A stretch of DNA of 13,455 nucleotides from Stenotrophobium sp040387055 (GTDB taxonomy: Bacteria > Pseudomonadota > Gammaproteobacteria > Nevskiales > Nevskiaceae). Numbering within the stretch: position 1 is the stretch's first letter; each line of letters starts with the position of its first letter. This document shows positions 1 through 8,002 of the stretch, piece after piece. The notes under the pieces are model-generated. The model did no database searches. It saw only the letters and a list, made by a program, of their open reading frames with translations, and was not told the origin of the DNA. Made by a program: the position numbers and the translations under genes. The DNA is taken from positions 1 to 13,455 of the forward strand of contig JAZKEM010000271.1 of NCBI GenBank assembly GCA_040387055.1, written 5' to 3'.

Positions 1-503
1 ACAACGGCACCGGCAAGTTGGATCGCCCGGCTGCACTCGTGCCTTACGCATGGGCACCGGGTTGGAATTCGCCATCTGCTTGGAACAAATTCCAGACGGA
101 AGTTGGCGGCCATATGCGCGGTGGTGATGCTGGCGTGCATGTGTTTGTTTCCGGCACCGGTCAGCCGTCCTACTTCAAGAATGTCCCTGCAGCGTTTGCG
201 CCTTCGGCCAATGGCCTGCGCGCACTGGTTCTGCATCGCCACTTCGGCGCAGAAGAACTGTCTTCACGTGCGAAACCGATCCAAGATCGCGCTGAGCCTG
301 CAACGGTTGTATTCAATGCGGCCGACGCACAGCGCCTCGGTATCAATGGTCAGGCAACAGTCACGATTGAAGGTGTGAGCGTCACGCTGCCAACGCAGAT
401 CAGCAAGACCTTGCCGCAAGGCGTTGTCGGTTTGCCTGCGGGTCTGGCTGAACTGCCGATGCTGAATTCGCAGTCCATCGCACAAGTGAGCGGAGGGCAC
501 TGA
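1..503 (+). CDS. nuoG: NADH-quinone oxidoreductase subunit G, C-terminal part (5' end outside window)
   Basis: This is the last 166 residues of NuoG, the large iron-sulfur subunit of the complex I peripheral arm, which passes electrons from NADH along its Fe-S chain toward quinone. The reading frame is open from base 3, so the TTG at 18 is not a start; the gene simply begins outside the window. The visible part lacks the Cys-rich N-terminal domains. It starts inside the molybdopterin-oxidoreductase-like region (VPYAWAPGWNSP and AWNKFQTEVGG, segments I recognise from E. coli NuoG). It ends with a small beta-rich molybdopterin-dinucleotide-binding-type domain (FNAADAQRLGINGQATVTIEG, then LPQGVVGLPAG). 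In NuoG this fold is structural and carries no molybdenum. The stop codon TGA overlaps the nuoH start by one base (TGATG), which implies translational coupling. Identity is supported by similarity and by its place directly before nuoH. Confidence 0.93.
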   Translation, partial: NGTGKLDRPAALVPYAWAPGWNSPSAWNKFQTEVGGHMRGGDAGVHVFVSGTGQPSYFKNVPAAFAPSANGLRALVLHRHFGAEELSSRAKPIQDRAEPATVVFNAADAQRLGINGQATVTIEGVSVTLPTQISKTLPQGVVGLPAGLAELPMLNSQSIAQVSGGH

Positions 504-1549
504 TGTCTGGATTCACTGCCAAGCTGCAAGCGTGGTTCGCGCCGATTCTGGCGTGGTTGGAACCATGGCTGCCGTTTATCTTCACCGCTATCACCACGCT
601 TGCGATCCTGTTGATCATGGTGATCGTTGCTGCATACATGATTTGGTTGGAGCGCCGTTTGCTCGGCCTCTGGCAGGATCGTTATGGTCCTAACCGCGTC
701 GGTCCGTTTGGTCTTGGCCAAGTGGTTGCCGACATGCTGAAGATTTTCTTCAAAGAAGATTGGGTTCCTTCGTTCGTCGATAAACCTACCTTCATCATCG
801 CGCCAGTTATCGCGATGAGCATGATGATGCTCGGCTTCGCGGTGATTCCGCTGTCTCCAACGCTTGGCGTTGCTGATCTCAATATCGGCGTGCTGTTTTT
901 CCTCGCCATCGCTGGCTTGTCGGTTTACGCCGTCATGCTCGGTGGCTGGTCCAGCAACAGCAAGTACGCACTGCTCGGTGGTATTCGTTCAACCGCACAG
1001 ACGATTAGTTACGAAGTATTCATGGGCCTCGCGCTGATGGGCGTAGTGATGCAGGCTGGTTCATTCAGCTTGCGTGACATCGTTAATGCGCAGGAAGGCG
1101 GTTTCCTGCATTGGAATGTCTTCTCACAGATTCTCGCTTTCCTTGCTTGGGTGCCTGCCGCGCTTGCCGTGACGCACCGTACGCCGTTCGATTTGCCAGA
1201 AGCTGAATCAGAACTGGTGCAGGGTTATCACACTGAATATTCCGGCATGAAGTTCGGCATGTTCATGGTGAGCGAATACGTTGGCATCGTGATGGTGTCC
1301 GCGCTGACAACAACAATGTTCTTCGGTGGCTGGCACGGTCCGTTTGCTGATCAGTTCCCGATCCTCGGATTATTCTGGTTCTGCTTCAAAACATTTTTGT
1401 TTATGTGCAGCTACATCCTGGTTCGCGCCGCGCTCCCGCGTCCGCGCTATGACCAGATCATGGCTGCAGGTTGGAAATTCATGTTGCCGCTAACACTCGT
1501 CAATCTGTTGTTGACGGCGGGTGTCGTGCTTTGGAAAGCAGGAGTTTGA
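503..1549 (+). CDS. nuoH: NADH-quinone oxidoreductase subunit H
   Basis: NuoH (348 aa; E. coli 325) is the membrane subunit that joins the peripheral arm to the proton-pumping arm and forms much of the quinone-binding chamber. Diagnostic stretches are ERRLLGLWQDRYGPNRVG (about 50-67), VADMLKIFFKEDWVP (75-89), AGLSVYAVMLGGWSSNSKYALLG (about 137-159), and the acidic quinone-cavity loop PEAESELVQGYHTEYSGMKFG (232-252). RAALPRPRYDQIM (308-320) lies near the C-terminus. Multiple hydrophobic helices span the protein, as expected for an 8-9 helix family. The N-terminus is about 20 residues longer than in E. coli. The ATG at 503 is preceded by GGAGGG at 492-497 with good spacing and overlaps the nuoG stop. 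No key residue appears missing. Confidence 0.97.
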   Translation: MSGFTAKLQAWFAPILAWLEPWLPFIFTAITTLAILLIMVIVAAYMIWLERRLLGLWQDRYGPNRVGPFGLGQVVADMLKIFFKEDWVPSFVDKPTFIIAPVIAMSMMMLGFAVIPLSPTLGVADLNIGVLFFLAIAGLSVYAVMLGGWSSNSKYALLGGIRSTAQTISYEVFMGLALMGVVMQAGSFSLRDIVNAQEGGFLHWNVFSQILAFLAWVPAALAVTHRTPFDLPEAESELVQGYHTEYSGMKFGMFMVSEYVGIVMVSALTTTMFFGGWHGPFADQFPILGLFWFCFKTFLFMCSYILVRAALPRPRYDQIMAAGWKFMLPLTLVNLLLTAGVVLWKAGV

Positions 1550-1551
1550 TC

Positions 1552-2085
1552 GTGGGCCTCTTACACGGCGTTTATACGCAGCTCAGAAGCATCGCGATGA
1601 TCTTCAGCCACAGCTGGCGCAAGCGCGATGTTATTCCTTACCCAGAAGTTAAACCTTACATCCCGCCTCGTTATCGCGGCCGCATTGTGCTGACGCGTGA
1701 TCCTGATGGTGAAGAGCGCTGCGTGGCCTGCAATCTTTGCGCGGTAGCTTGCCCGGTTGGTTGTATCTCTCTGCAAAAAGCAGAGAAGGATGACGGCCGT
1801 TGGTATCCGGAATTCTTCCGCATCAACTTCTCCCGCTGCATCTTCTGCGGTCTTTGCGAAGAAGCCTGCCCGACCACCGCGATTCAGCTGACGCCTGATT
1901 ACGAAATCTGCGAGTACAACCGCCAGAATCTCGTTTATGAAAAGGAAGATCTCCTGATCAGCGGCCCTGGCAAGTATCACGACTACAACTTCTACCGCGT
2001 TTCCGGCATGGCCATTTCTGGCAAGGCCAAGGGCGCTGCGCAGAACGAATCCAAGCCGGTCGACGTCAAGTCGCTGCTGCCTTGA
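1552..2085 (+). CDS. nuoI: NADH-quinone oxidoreductase subunit I (2x[4Fe-4S])
   Basis: NuoI (177 aa; E. coli 180) carries clusters N6a and N6b, which relay electrons from NuoG to cluster N2 near the quinone site. Both ferredoxin motifs are complete: C57-x2-C60-x2-C63-x3-C67 (CVACNLCAVACPVG) and C96-x2-C99-x2-C102-x3-C106 (CIFCGLCEEACPTT). The N-terminal amphipathic segment, the conserved YIPPRYRGRIVLTRDPDGEE and the C-terminus KPVDVKSLLP follow the E. coli protein closely. The open frame extends upstream into nuoH (ATG at 1471), but that would add 27 residues with no counterpart. The GTG at 1552 gives the family length and has AGGAG at 1540-1544 with 7-base spacing. It lies 2 bases after the nuoH stop. 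Confidence 0.97.
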   Translation: MGLLHGVYTQLRSIAMIFSHSWRKRDVIPYPEVKPYIPPRYRGRIVLTRDPDGEERCVACNLCAVACPVGCISLQKAEKDDGRWYPEFFRINFSRCIFCGLCEEACPTTAIQLTPDYEICEYNRQNLVYEKEDLLISGPGKYHDYNFYRVSGMAISGKAKGAAQNESKPVDVKSLLP

Positions 2086-2101
2086 TGCGGAGCGCAAGAA
2101 C

Positions 2102-2605
2102 ATGATGCCAACCATTATCGAAATCTGTTTCTACGTTGCCGCCGCAGTGGCTGTGCTGTCGACCTTCTTGGTCGTCACTGGAAAGAACCCCGTGCACGCG
2201 CTGTTGTATCTGGTGGTTTCGCTTTTTGCAGTCGCCATGATTTTCTTCACGCTCGGTGCGCCATTTGCTGGTGCGCTGGAAATTATCGTGTACGCCGGCG
2301 CCATCATGGTGTTGTTCGTATTCGTGGTGATGATGCTCAACCTCGGTGAAGCCGTGGTGCAGCAAGAAAAACTTTGGCTAACGCCACGCGCCTGGATTGG
2401 GCCTGCATTGTTGTCGTCTGTATTACTTGGCCTGCTGCTGTACGTGCTGCTGCCAAGTGATTTGCATATGGCCGGTGCGGCAACGATTAGCCCCAAGCAG
2501 GTTGGCATTGTGTTGTACGGGCCTTACCTGCTCGCAGTGGAATTAGCATCAATGCTGCTCTTGGGGGCGCTGGTTGCTGCCTACCATCTTGGCAAGCACG
2601 AATAA
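2102..2605 (+). CDS. nuoJ: NADH-quinone oxidoreductase subunit J
   Basis: NuoJ (167 aa) is a five-helix membrane subunit at the hinge between NuoH and the antiporter-like subunits. Its third helix changes shape during turnover in solved complex I structures. The diagnostic segment NPVHALLYLVVSLFAVAMIFF is followed by FAGALEIIVYAGAIMVLFVF and VMMLNLG, as in E. coli. The last helix reads GPYLLAVELASMLLLGALVAAYHLG. The protein stops right after this helix (HLGKHE), so it lacks the roughly 17-residue charged tail of E. coli NuoJ (184 aa). Of two adjacent ATGs (2102, 2105) the first is used here. GGAG at 2089-2092 lies 9 bases upstream. The gap to nuoI is 16 bases. Confidence 0.96.
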   Translation: MMPTIIEICFYVAAAVAVLSTFLVVTGKNPVHALLYLVVSLFAVAMIFFTLGAPFAGALEIIVYAGAIMVLFVFVVMMLNLGEAVVQQEKLWLTPRAWIGPALLSSVLLGLLLYVLLPSDLHMAGAATISPKQVGIVLYGPYLLAVELASMLLLGALVAAYHLGKHE

Positions 2606-2620
2606 CGGGAACCGGGAACG

Positions 2621-2938
2621 ATGACGGAAGTGACCGCTATACCGATGGAGCATGGGCTGATACTGGCCTCGGTGCTTTTTGCACTGGGTTTCGCAGGCGT
2701 ACTCGTGCGCCGCAATATCATTTTCATGCTGATGTCGATTGAAGTAATGATGAACAGCGCTGCACTGGCATTTGTTGTTGCTGGTAGCCGCTGGCAGCAG
2801 GCTGACGGGCAGATCATGTTCATTCTGATTTTGACGCTTGCCGCCGCTGAAGCTAGCGTTGGCTTGGCCTTGGTTCTGCAGCTTTATCGTCGATTCCAGA
2901 CACTGGATGTGGATGCTGCTGGGGAGATGAAAGGATGA
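2621..2938 (+). CDS. nuoK: NADH-quinone oxidoreductase subunit K
   Basis: NuoK (105 aa; E. coli 100) is the three-helix subunit that contributes to the fourth proton path near the quinone module. The two membrane glutamates known to be needed in E. coli (Glu36, Glu72) correspond to Glu41 (MSIEVMMNSAALAF) and Glu77 (LAAAEASVGLAL), 36 residues apart in both. The N-terminus is five residues longer than in E. coli. An ATG at 2645 would give MEHGLIL and a shorter form, but the ATG at 2621 has the purine run GGGAA at 2614-2618 upstream and is preferred. The stop TGA overlaps the nuoL start (ATGA). Confidence 0.96.
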   Translation: MTEVTAIPMEHGLILASVLFALGFAGVLVRRNIIFMLMSIEVMMNSAALAFVVAGSRWQQADGQIMFILILTLAAAEASVGLALVLQLYRRFQTLDVDAAGEMKG

Positions 2939-4857
2939 GTTTCAATCTCCTGTTCTTGGTTTTCCTATTCCCACTGCTCGGCTTTTTAACGCTGGCGTTT
3001 TCGCGTGGCCGTATTTCTGAAAATGCTGCAGCGGTGATTGGTGTTGGTTCCGTCGGCTTGTCGGCTTCGCTGACGGCGCTGCTCGGCTTCCAGTTTCTGA
3101 CGCATCCGCCAGAAGGCGGCGCTTATACGCAGCTGTTGTGGACGTGGATGAACGTTGGTGGCTTTGCGCCGCAGTTCGCTTTGCGTCTCGATGGCCTGTC
3201 ACTCGTGATGATGTCGGTGATCACGGGCGTCGGCTTCTTCATTCACCTGTTCGCATCTTGGTATATGCGCGGGGACGAAGGCTTCGCACGCTTCTTCTCC
3301 TACATGAACCTGTTTATCGCCAGCATGTTGTTCCTTGTGCTCGGCGACAACCTGCTGTTCCTCTACTTTGGTTGGGAAGGCGTCGGCGTTGCCAGCTATC
3401 TGTTGATCGGCTTCTGGTACAAAGATCCGGCCAACGGTTTGGCCGCACGCAAAGCGTTTGTCGTTACGCGCGTTGGCGATACCTTCATGGCCATTGGCCT
3501 GTTCATTCTGTTCCATGAACTCGGCACGCTAAACATTCAAGACGTTATGGCGCGTGCGGCAGTTGTTTGGCCACAGGGCTCGACGATTCTGACGATTGCT
3601 GCGCTATTGTTGCTCGGTGGCGCGGTGGGTAAATCCGCTCAGCTGCCACTGCAAACATGGTTACCGGATGCAATGGCTGGTCCTACGCCAGTCTCTGCGT
3701 TGATCCACGCGGCAACGATGGTGACTGCAGGCGTTTACCTGATCGCACGTACGCATGTGCTGTTTGAGTTGTCGCCGTTCGCGTTGCAGTGTGTTGGTGT
3801 TGTTGGCGCAATCACGCTGGTGATGGCGGGCTTTACGGCGCTGATGCAAACCGACATCAAGAAAATTCTCGCCTACTCGACGATGAGCCAGATCGGCTAC
3901 ATGTTCTTGGCGCTCGGCGTTGGTGCTTACCAGCCCGCCATCTTCCATCTGATGACACACGCTTTCTTTAAGGCGTTGTTGTTCTTGTCATCGGGCTCGG
4001 TGATTCTGGCGATGCATCATGAGCAGGACATCTTCAAGATGGGCAACCTGCGCAAACATATTCCGCTGGTGTTCTGGTGCATGTTGATCGGCACCATGGC
4101 GCTGACGGCGTTGCCGTTTACCTCAGGCTTCTTCTCGAAAGACGAAATCTTGCACGAGGCTTATCTCACGGGTCACACGGATTTGTGGCTGGCCGGTTTG
4201 TTCGGCGCGTTCCTCACCGCCGTGTACAGCTTCCGCCTGATCTTCATTACCTTCTTTGGTCCTGAGCGTTGGCGCAAAGAGTCGCACGCGCATGACGATG
4301 CCCATGATGCACATGCTGATGAAGCGCATCACGGTTTGGCTGCGAATGAAAATCCGCACGGCGCCAAAACGTTGGATCACCACATCCCGTTGTTGGTGCT
4401 GTTGGCGCTCGCAATCTTCGGCGGCTTTATCCATCTGCCGCTGGATGGCGTTCTGCCGCATGCAGTGATTGCTGACCATCACAAGGGCGGTGCATTCATT
4501 GAGTATCTGCCGCTGATCGTGACGCTGCTGGGTATTGCATTGAGCTGGTACCTGTTCCTGAAGAACCCGGCACTGCCTGAGCGTTTGAAGAACGGCGCGG
4601 TGACGAAGTACATCGGCAAGTTCTGGCAGAGCGCATTCGGATTCGACTGGCTCTATGACAAGTTGTTTGTGCGTCCTTTCCTCTGGCTGGTGCACATCAA
4701 CCGTAACGACATCGTGGATGTCGTCATCACCAAAATTCCTAATGCCTTCCATTCTGCGCATGGCTTCTTTGCCGCGACGCAGAACGGACGCATGCGTAAT
4801 TACGCGTTTGCGATGGGCGTCGGCGCCTGTCTTGTGATTGTTGTGGTGCTCCTATGA
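2935..4857 (+). CDS. nuoL: NADH-quinone oxidoreductase subunit L
   Basis: NuoL (640 aa; E. coli 613) is the most distal antiporter-like proton-pumping subunit of complex I. The channel residues are present: Glu148 (GWEGVGVASYLLIGFWY), equivalent to E. coli Glu144, and Lys233 (GKSAQLPLQTWLPDAMAGPT), equivalent to Lys229. They are followed by ALIHAATMVTAGVYL. After the antiporter core comes a His-rich cytoplasm-type loop (residues 451-483, nine His) that E. coli largely lacks; it accounts for most of the extra length. The C-terminal part from about 563 (FGFDWLYDKLFVRPF and onward) is the long lateral amphipathic helix plus the final anchor helix ending VGACLVIVVVLL. The start ATG at 2935 overlaps the nuoK stop, with AAAGG directly upstream and GGGGAG at 2921-2926. 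It overlaps nuoM by four bases at its end. Confidence 0.97.
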   Translation: MSFNLLFLVFLFPLLGFLTLAFSRGRISENAAAVIGVGSVGLSASLTALLGFQFLTHPPEGGAYTQLLWTWMNVGGFAPQFALRLDGLSLVMMSVITGVGFFIHLFASWYMRGDEGFARFFSYMNLFIASMLFLVLGDNLLFLYFGWEGVGVASYLLIGFWYKDPANGLAARKAFVVTRVGDTFMAIGLFILFHELGTLNIQDVMARAAVVWPQGSTILTIAALLLLGGAVGKSAQLPLQTWLPDAMAGPTPVSALIHAATMVTAGVYLIARTHVLFELSPFALQCVGVVGAITLVMAGFTALMQTDIKKILAYSTMSQIGYMFLALGVGAYQPAIFHLMTHAFFKALLFLSSGSVILAMHHEQDIFKMGNLRKHIPLVFWCMLIGTMALTALPFTSGFFSKDEILHEAYLTGHTDLWLAGLFGAFLTAVYSFRLIFITFFGPERWRKESHAHDDAHDAHADEAHHGLAANENPHGAKTLDHHIPLLVLLALAIFGGFIHLPLDGVLPHAVIADHHKGGAFIEYLPLIVTLLGIALSWYLFLKNPALPERLKNGAVTKYIGKFWQSAFGFDWLYDKLFVRPFLWLVHINRNDIVDVVITKIPNAFHSAHGFFAATQNGRMRNYAFAMGVGACLVIVVVLL

Positions 4858-6389
4858 TTCTGGTCTGGCTGATTCTTCTGCCGTTCATTGGCGGCCTGTT
4901 GTGCTGGATAAGCGAGCGCGTGCTCGGCGTGGCCGTGCCGCGTTGGATTGCGTTGTTCACAATGCTGACGGCGCTGGGCATATCGATCTGGTTGTGGTTT
5001 ACCGGCGATTACTCGCTGGCGCAGGTTGGTACGGGGCATCCGAACTGGACGATTGAATTCCAAGCACCTTGGATTCCAAGCCTCGGCATTTCTTTCCACT
5101 TGGGCATGGATGGTCTGTCGCTGATTCTGGTGATTCTGACCAACATCCTCGGCGTCATGGCCGTGGGTTGCTCATGGAAAGAAATTCAGCAGAACGTTGG
5201 CTTCTTCCATCTCAATCTGTTGTGGAATTTGGGCGGCGTCGTTGGCGTGTTCCTCACGCTCGACATGTTCCTGTTCTTCTTCCTGTGGGAAATGATGCTG
5301 GTGCCGATGTACTTCCTGATTGCACTCTGGGGCCATAACGCACCAGGCGGAAAAGGACGCATCTACGCGGCAAACAAGTTCTTCATCTTCACACAGGCTT
5401 CTGGCCTGATCATGCTGGTCGCGATTCTCGGCCTGGTATTCGTCAACTATCAGGGCACTGGTGTTCTGAGCTTTGATTACGAAGTGCTGCTGAAGACGCA
5501 GATGACACCGGTTGTTGAATACATGTTGATGCTCGGATTCTTCATCGCCTTCTCGGTGAAGATGCCCCTGATCCCCGTGCATAGCTGGTTGCCTGATGCA
5601 CATTCGCAGGCGCCAACGGCTGGTTCGGTTGATCTCGCCGGTATTCTTTTGAAGACTGCGGCTTATGGCCTGCTGCGTTTCGCACTACCTTTCTTCCCCA
5701 ATGCGTCGGCCAGCTTCGCACCTATCGCCATGTGGTTGGGCGTGATCGGCATCATCTACGCCGCGTTCATGGCGTTTGCACAAACCGACATCAAGCGTTT
5801 GATTGCTTACACCTCGATCTCGCATATGGGTTTTGTGATGATCGGCATTTACGCTGGCACCACGCAGGCGCTGCAAGGCGTAGTGGTGCAGATGGTGGCG
5901 CACGGTATTTCTGCTGGCGCGCTGTTCATGCTCTGCGGTGAAATCTACGAACGTTTGCATACGCGCGATCTGCGCAAGATGGGCGGCCTGTGGTCGCGAC
6001 TACCTTATCTGCCGCCGATTGCATTGTTCTTCAGCTTCGCATCGTTGGGCATGCCAGGTCTTGGCAACTTCGTTGGCGAATTCCTGATTCTGCTCGGCAC
6101 CTGGAAGATTGATATGTGGGTGACGATCTTCGCTTCGACAGGTCTCGTACTGGCAGCGGTTTACTCGCTGATCATGGTGCAGCGCGCATTCCATGGTGCG
6201 CCGAAAGAAGAGCATCACGCTTTGGCAGATCTCTCCAAACGTGAACTCGCCTTGATGATGTCGTTGATGTTGATTCTGCTGGGTCTGGGTTTGTATCCGC
6301 AGATCGTGCTGGATACTTCAGCGGCTTCGATGGCTTCTGTGCAGGCGATTTATCTGCCCGCGCAGCAAGCACTGGGAGTCGCGCCATGA
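4854..6389 (+). CDS. nuoM: NADH-quinone oxidoreductase subunit M
   Basis: NuoM (511 aa; E. coli 509) is the middle antiporter-like proton-pumping subunit. Glu146 in FFLWEMMLVPMYFLIALWG (E. coli Glu144) and Lys236 in SVKMPLIPVHSWLPDAHSQ (E. coli Lys234) are both present. They are followed by APTAGSVDLAGILLKTAAYG and AFAQTDIKRLIAYTSISHMG, which mark the second half of the inverted antiporter repeat. The N-terminus MILVWLILLPFIGGLLCW aligns with that of E. coli without a gap. The ATG overlaps the nuoL stop by four bases. No Shine-Dalgarno-like purine run lies before it (the preceding bases are pyrimidine/GT-rich), so initiation probably depends on ribosomes finishing nuoL. Confidence 0.97.
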   Translation: MILVWLILLPFIGGLLCWISERVLGVAVPRWIALFTMLTALGISIWLWFTGDYSLAQVGTGHPNWTIEFQAPWIPSLGISFHLGMDGLSLILVILTNILGVMAVGCSWKEIQQNVGFFHLNLLWNLGGVVGVFLTLDMFLFFFLWEMMLVPMYFLIALWGHNAPGGKGRIYAANKFFIFTQASGLIMLVAILGLVFVNYQGTGVLSFDYEVLLKTQMTPVVEYMLMLGFFIAFSVKMPLIPVHSWLPDAHSQAPTAGSVDLAGILLKTAAYGLLRFALPFFPNASASFAPIAMWLGVIGIIYAAFMAFAQTDIKRLIAYTSISHMGFVMIGIYAGTTQALQGVVVQMVAHGISAGALFMLCGEIYERLHTRDLRKMGGLWSRLPYLPPIALFFSFASLGMPGLGNFVGEFLILLGTWKIDMWVTIFASTGLVLAAVYSLIMVQRAFHGAPKEEHHALADLSKRELALMMSLMLILLGLGLYPQIVLDTSAASMASVQAIYLPAQQALGVAP

Positions 6390-7867
6390 ACTTTACTCAA
6401 GCTCAATGGCTCGCCCTGCTGCCACTACTGATTACTGGCGCGTCACCGATTGTGGTGATGGCGGCAATCTCGGTTAAGCGTCATCACTGGTGGAACGCCA
6501 CGCTCGGCGTTTCCGTACTTAACATTGCCTTGTTGGTTTGCGCCGCGTTCTTGCTGGGCCCGTTTTTTGGATTGCTGCCGCCGTTTGTGCCGCAGCAGAT
6601 CACGCCGCTGCTGCTCGTTGACGGTTACGCGCTGTTCTATATGTCGCTGATTCTTGCGACGACGTTGGCGACCGGCACCCTGCTGCACGCTTACATGGAA
6701 GGCTACCAAGGCAATAAGGAAGAGATTTATCTCTTGCTGACGATTGCCGCTCTAGGCGGCGTGGTGATGGCCTGCGCCAGCCACATGGCTTCGTTCTTCA
6801 TTGGCCTTGAGCTGATGTCGGTTCCGCTCTACGCGATGGTGGCTTATCCGCACAAATCGCGAATCTCGCTGGAAGGCGGCATCAAGTATCTGGTGTTGTC
6901 GGCAGTGGCCTCCGCCTTCTTACTGTTTGGCATGGCGCTGATCTATTCGCAGTCGGGCGTTCTGTCTTTTGCTGAGCTTGCAGCTTGGGCGACAGCAACC
7001 GGCGGCGGCACACTGATTGCGCTCACTGGCGTCGCAATGATTTTTGCAGGCGTTGGCTTCAAGTTGTCAGTGGTGCCGTTCCATCTGTGGACGCCAGACG
7101 TTTACGAAGGTGCACCAGCTCCGGTTACTGGCTTCCTCGCCACCGCATCCAAGACCGCTGTATTCGCAGTGCTCTTGCGCTTCTTTGTTGATGGTGGCCT
7201 CTACCGCTACGTTGGCCTCAACGATGTGCTGACGATCATTGCGATCGCCTCGATCTTGGTTGGCAACGTGCTGGCGCTGTTCCAGAACAACATCAAGCGC
7301 ATGTTGGCTTACTCGTCGATTGCGCACTTTGGTTATCTGTTGGTTGCACTGATTGCTGGTGGCCCGCTGGCGATTGAAGCGGTGGGTGTTTACCTGCTGA
7401 CTTATGTCGTCACCACGCTCAGCGCATTTGGTGTGGTCACATTAATGTCGAGCCCGTTCGGCGAGCGCGATGCTGCTCAGATCTACGATTATCGTGGTCT
7501 GTTCTGGCGCCGCCCTTTCCTGACCTCAATCTTGACCGTGGCGATGTTGTCGCTGGCCGGCATTCCGCTTACCGCAGGCTTCATCGGCAAGTTCTACATC
7601 ATCGCGACCGGCGTTAATCAGCATCAGTGGCTGCTGCTGGCTGCGGTTGTTGCGGGCAGTGCGATTGGTCTCTATTACTACCTGCGCGTCATGATCACGC
7701 TCTATCTGCTTGATCCTCAGCGTCGCCGCTTCTCTGCGCCGCTGCATTGGGCACAGCAGGCCGGTGGTGTGATGGTGTTGGGCTTGATGCTGCTGATGTT
7801 GTTGCTCGGCATCTATCCAGAGCCTTTCATCCAGGTGATCAAGGCAGGGGCCTTGAGCATCCACTAA
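6386..7867 (+). CDS. nuoN: NADH-quinone oxidoreductase subunit N
   Basis: NuoN (493 aa; E. coli 485) is the antiporter-like pumping subunit next to NuoK and the last gene of the operon. Glu142 (FIGLELMSVPLYAM), Lys226 (FKLSVVPFHLWTPDVYEGAP) and Lys256 (LATASKTAVF) correspond to the E. coli channel residues Glu133, Lys217 and Lys247; the two lysines are 30 residues apart in both. Other family signatures are NIKRMLAYSSIAHFGYLLVAL, LSLAGIPLTAGFIGKFYI and GSAIGLYYYLRV. The ATG overlaps the nuoM stop (ATGA) and is preceded by GGGAG at 6374-6378 with 7-base spacing. It is followed within 55 bases by a strong terminator. Confidence 0.97.
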   Translation: MNFTQAQWLALLPLLITGASPIVVMAAISVKRHHWWNATLGVSVLNIALLVCAAFLLGPFFGLLPPFVPQQITPLLLVDGYALFYMSLILATTLATGTLLHAYMEGYQGNKEEIYLLLTIAALGGVVMACASHMASFFIGLELMSVPLYAMVAYPHKSRISLEGGIKYLVLSAVASAFLLFGMALIYSQSGVLSFAELAAWATATGGGTLIALTGVAMIFAGVGFKLSVVPFHLWTPDVYEGAPAPVTGFLATASKTAVFAVLLRFFVDGGLYRYVGLNDVLTIIAIASILVGNVLALFQNNIKRMLAYSSIAHFGYLLVALIAGGPLAIEAVGVYLLTYVVTTLSAFGVVTLMSSPFGERDAAQIYDYRGLFWRRPFLTSILTVAMLSLAGIPLTAGFIGKFYIIATGVNQHQWLLLAAVVAGSAIGLYYYLRVMITLYLLDPQRRRFSAPLHWAQQAGGVMVLGLMLLMLLLGIYPEPFIQVIKAGALSIH

Positions 7868-7920
7868 CACTAAAGATTTGAGTGCGAGGCTGGGGAAACC
7901 TGCTCTTGCAAGGCATAAGG

Positions 7921-7959
7921 AAAGGCCACGCAATGTTAAGTTGCGTGGCCTTTCTGTTT
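7921..7959 (+). terminator. Intrinsic terminator of the nuo operon
   Basis: A perfect 13-bp inverted repeat (7921-7933 and 7941-7953, arm AAAGGCCACGCAA) encloses a 7-base loop and is followed by a short T-rich run (CTGTTTA). It lies 53 bases after the nuoN stop. The A-rich left flank would read as a T-rich tail on the other strand, so it could work in both directions, although no convergent gene lies nearby. Confidence 0.88.
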
Positions 7960-7989
7960 ATGGAGTTATGATCAAGTCATGCGTTTTTT

Positions 7990-8002
7990 GGAGTTGAACG
8001 TG
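7990..8002 (+). promoter_or_regulatory. Ribosome binding site that decides the peptidase start (GTG 8000)
   Basis: GGAG at 7990-7993 sits 6 bases before the GTG at 8000-8002. The competing ATG at 7979 has its nearest GGAG (7962-7965) 13 bases away, which is poor spacing. A -10-like TATGAT at 7967-7972 would place the transcript start at about 7979, which would leave the ATG leaderless but give the GTG a leader of about 20 bases. No convincing -35 box was found, so the promoter part is weak. Confidence 0.45.

Noticed and set aside
1471..1551. Upstream extension of nuoI into nuoH
   Set aside because: The added residues have no counterpart in NuoI, and GTG 1552 has a good ribosome binding site and gives the family length.
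1561..2115. Minus-strand open frame of 184 codons opposite nuoI
   Set aside because: Antisense to the highly conserved NuoI; composition is that of a shadow frame.
4123..4761. Minus-strand open frame of 212 codons inside nuoL
   Set aside because: It lies wholly antisense to a conserved gene. Its translation is rich in Arg, Gln and His, typical of shadow frames in moderately GC-rich DNA, with no domain recognised.
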